From assembly GCF_000003605.2 (NCBI RefSeq), contig NW_003107095.1:217207-237338 (forward strand): a stretch of DNA of 20,132 nucleotides. Reading direction: 5' to 3'. The notes under the pieces were generated by a model. That model was given only the letters and a program-made list of their open reading frames with translations. It did not search any database and had not been told where the DNA came from. Origin of the DNA: Saccoglossus kowalevskii. Taxonomy: Eukaryota > Hemichordata > Enteropneusta > Harrimaniidae. Both the position numbers and the translations under genes were made by a program. Position 1 is the stretch's first letter. The number at the start of each line of letters is the position of its first letter. Positions 17,779-20,132 of this stretch are shown piece after piece.

Positions 17779-18634
17779 CTAAAATAATGTGAAAATAAAC
17801 ATCAAGTATACACTAATGACACATTTTCTCGCAGAATTTCAGACTTTTGCAACTCGGACAGTGTTTCTGCTATAATAAATTTCAAAGTGAATTGATGCTG
17901 GTTATATCATGATAGCAAGACATATTTGTTCCACCTAATAAGCGCCCTCATACGCTTACATCGATGACAGTGAGCTTCTAGCCGCGGAAGGCGCAACTTC
18001 GAACCCATGTTATTTTATTTGCATCATGGCATATCGACGGTGTATAAACTTTCTCACAGTTAAACACAGCTGTTGACTGAAAACGTCATAGGATTATGAA
18101 ATTGATCAAAATTACGTTTTTCACAAACATTATAACCAACAGAAATGAGTCCAACTTCGTTTATAAACGTAAGTAATTACGTTTATCGTTGCGAATATCT
18201 ATGTTTTTTATAATATTATACAAACCACATTTTTAGAATACAGCAGTTATTAACAAAATGCTATATCTTTATTCAGAATATTTTAAAACTATTAATTTTT
18301 ACTCAACACATATAGCAGCCTGGGTGACAATATTCCATGTCAAATGAATTATTAAAGTATTAGTCAACAGTATGTGAACTTTTAAAAAATCATTTTTAAT
18401 TTATGTTTAGAAAAACCGCCAAATAATATGCATACAATAGAGATTTAGTAGTGGTTATCATGGAGCACACCATAGAAAACTTGTCGTCGTTAAAATAATC
18501 TCTAACAGTTATATACTTTGTAATGCTTCTAGAAATGAATAAATACACGGTGACCCCATGACATGACATGTCATGATATATGTAAAAATTACTTTATATT
18601 TTTACCATAGGGTATCATTGTACCCTAAAACAAC

Positions 18635-18787
18635 TTAAAGCGAGGGAGTCGTGCGTCAGATGGCCATAGCGTGTCATTGTTTACAAACAAGCGTCTACCC
18701 ATGAGCCTTTGCGTTTTAGCGTGTGTTGTTATCGTCGCTTGGGACTCAATTCCCGCGCGTGCGCAGGTGACGACCCTCCCGCTTTAA
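18635..18787. mobile_element. TTAA-flanked MITE, copy B
   Basis: A 145 bp element (18639-18783) lies between perfect TTAA copies (18635-18638 and 18784-18787). It is nearly identical to copy A and in the same orientation, but about 12 bp of the left terminal repeat is missing, so its ends pair less well. The NRF1-type word recurs at 18754-18765. Confidence 0.8.
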
Positions 18788-19410
18788 ATAATGTTCTTGG
18801 AGTCAGTGGATAAACACAATTAAAGTATGACATGTTAGAGTATAGACCCGTGAATAAAGTGATGGTTTGAAGCAATATGATAACATTTAAAAAATACATA
18901 AAACAGTAAATAGCGACCGTTAAATGACGTAAAATAAAGTTTTAGTTTGAAAAAAAAAATATTTTAACTGGAAAGCATTCGGAAAGCGTGGACCTCCACC
19001 ACATATTATGACATAGACCTAGTTTTGCCTGGTGTGAAGGGCAAACCCTTCCTAAAAAATTATAAGAATTCATCTATAACATTTTAAGCTATCCTGCTAA
19101 CAGACACACAAACTAAAGCTACTGTTAAACATAACCTCCTTGGCGTGGGTGATTTCATTATATTTTAATGTTGAAAATAATACATTTTTAAAACAAAAAT
19201 TGCTGTAGCAGTTTAAGTTAAAAATTAATAATTGAACCTGGTAAAATCATGCTATAATTAACGCCAAAACAAAGATAGGACAAAGAATCGTATTTATTAA
19301 TGTTTTGAAATAGTTGCCATAACGTTTGAAATAAAAACGTTGTTTATGTGTTATATGAAGACATTGATGTGAAATGACATGACATTTTACAATACAAAAA
19401 TGGAAATTAA

Positions 19411-19572
19411 GTTATAATGACGTAATTTAATAACATTTCCACGTCATCTTTTAGATCGATTAATGACAGTTGAAACTTACGTGTCATAATTTTAATTATA
19501 GACTTCACGATAATGACATTATAAAAAAAATCTGCTTTCATCATAATACAATGACGTTATAATGACGTAATT
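19411..19572. repeat. 17 bp direct repeats with TGACGTAA core
   Basis: GTTATAATGACGTAATT occurs exactly at 19411-19427 and at 19556-19572. Related words (ATAATGACATTATAA near 19510, AATGACGTAAAAT near 18924) lie nearby. TGACGTAA is a CREB/ATF or C/EBP-ATF type site. It may instead be a remnant of an AT-rich repeat family. Confidence 0.55.
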
Positions 19573-20132
19573 ATTTTGTCATATTGATGTCGTTTTCATT
19601 TGTCGTCGCAATAATAGCTTTTTCAGTCAGGTGCAGCAGTGTAGGTGAATAATCAGAGCCAGGCAAAAATACGTAAGACAAGCAATCGCATTTCTGTTGT
19701 CCACGCTCCCTCAACTACTCTGTTCCCTCTCTACACTCTTAATGAAAATAGGAGTCATTGTTAATATCAGTATGCGACAAGGTACGTTCGGCTCGAAAAG
19801 GTCAATTCACCCGCCATTTCTACGAGAATATCACACTTCAGATGATTGACTTTTCCTTTTTTCTTAAAGGTGGTGGTCGCGCGGTGGTCGCCGCGCAGCG
19901 CGTGTTCGAATTTCATGTAAACAAGTCATTGTCAATGACACGTCCCCGTTCCGTTCATATTCGAGTGACATATACATTCAAAGCAGATCATGACCGAAAT
20001 GCACCTGTATATGTACAACACATTGTACTAAATCTGAACAAAATCCATCCATGCATGACTGAGATCCGGTTCCGGAATTGTGAAAATACGTGATTTTGAT
20101 GCATTTTCGGCTTAAAATGGCCATCATTCAGC

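Larger units (their letters stand above)
17779..20132. other. Non-coding right end, probable intron of the unrecognised gene
   Basis: AT-rich DNA with MITE copy B (18635-18787), the palindrome CATGACATGTCATG (18562-18575), repeated TGACGTAA words (18900-19570) and a GC-richer end (from about 19780). The GC-richer end has one open plus-strand frame (19758-20093), but its product shows no domain or compositional sign of a protein, so I do not call it. Confidence 0.55.

Noticed and set aside
17950-18010. tRNA-like word TTCGAACCC with a small stem (possible tRNA or tRNA-derived SINE), and a short minus-strand ATG frame ending at donor GTAAGC.
   Set aside because: T-arm and acceptor stems do not pair and there is no A box. 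The donor phase does not fit the exon at 17778.
19120-19170. Short minus-strand stretch reading KYNEITHAKE before a GTTATG, considered as an upstream exon of the gene at 17536.
   Set aside because: The donor is poor, there is no acceptor with a coding-like stretch, and the surroundings are AT-rich.
19758-20093. 111-codon plus-strand open frame near the right end.
   Set aside because: There are no domain, splice or composition signs, and the frame runs through a GC-skewed block that looks like repeat DNA.
1-20132. Search for CRISPR arrays, operons, phage or bacterial genes.
   Set aside because: All convincing genes have spliceosomal introns and animal-type signals; there are no repeat-spacer arrays or ribosome binding sites.

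Overview
The window is animal nuclear DNA. Genes are split by short introns with GT/AG borders, intergenic DNA is AT-rich, polyadenylation hexamers follow the stop codons, and short inverted-repeat elements are present. An animal-type ammonium transporter beside a sperm-type Na+/H+ exchanger (SLC9C) fits a marine invertebrate, probably a non-vertebrate deuterostome such as a hemichordate, echinoderm or lancelet. That placement is inference.

Left part (171-2286, minus strand): five exons at the 5' end of an SLC9C exchanger gene. Its cyclic-nucleotide and voltage-sensor parts would lie beyond the left edge. A 510 bp head-to-head gap (2287-2796) separates it from a plus-strand, three-exon gene (2797-5411). 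That gene encodes a 619-residue, coiled-coil-rich, tail-anchored protein. I tentatively relate it to the IRAG/LRMP (MRVI1-domain) group because of a short helical block and a C-terminal membrane span whose lumenal tail ends in a KASH-like Gly-Leu-Pro-Pro-Leu.

Centre (5654-14172, minus strand): a complete 12-exon ammonium transporter gene of the Amt/MEP family. It joins in frame to 523 residues, with both pore histidines present. Two short terminal exons (5921-5968 and 5654-5757) supply its C-terminal tail. Its 3' end meets the plus-strand gene tail to tail, with 242 bp between stop codons and nearly touching polyadenylation signals. The introns hold an (AAAT)n microsatellite beside a splice acceptor, a 154 bp foldback element, a 70 nt hairpin, a G-quadruplex motif and paired perfect CRE palindromes.

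Right part (14173-20132): mostly non-coding. It holds three copies of a TTAA-flanked short inverted-repeat element (MITE) carrying NRF1-type GCGCAYGCGC sites. One copy is nested inside a larger inverted-repeat structure. There is also a tandem AGGTCA array. A convincing terminal exon of an unrecognised minus-strand gene lies at 17536-17778, followed at once by a poly(A) signal; the rest of that gene was not found.

The genes are not an operon. SLC9C exchangers control sperm pH, vertebrate LRMP-type KASH proteins attach centrosomes to nuclei, and Amt proteins move ammonium. A shared germline role for the divergent pair is only a hypothesis.
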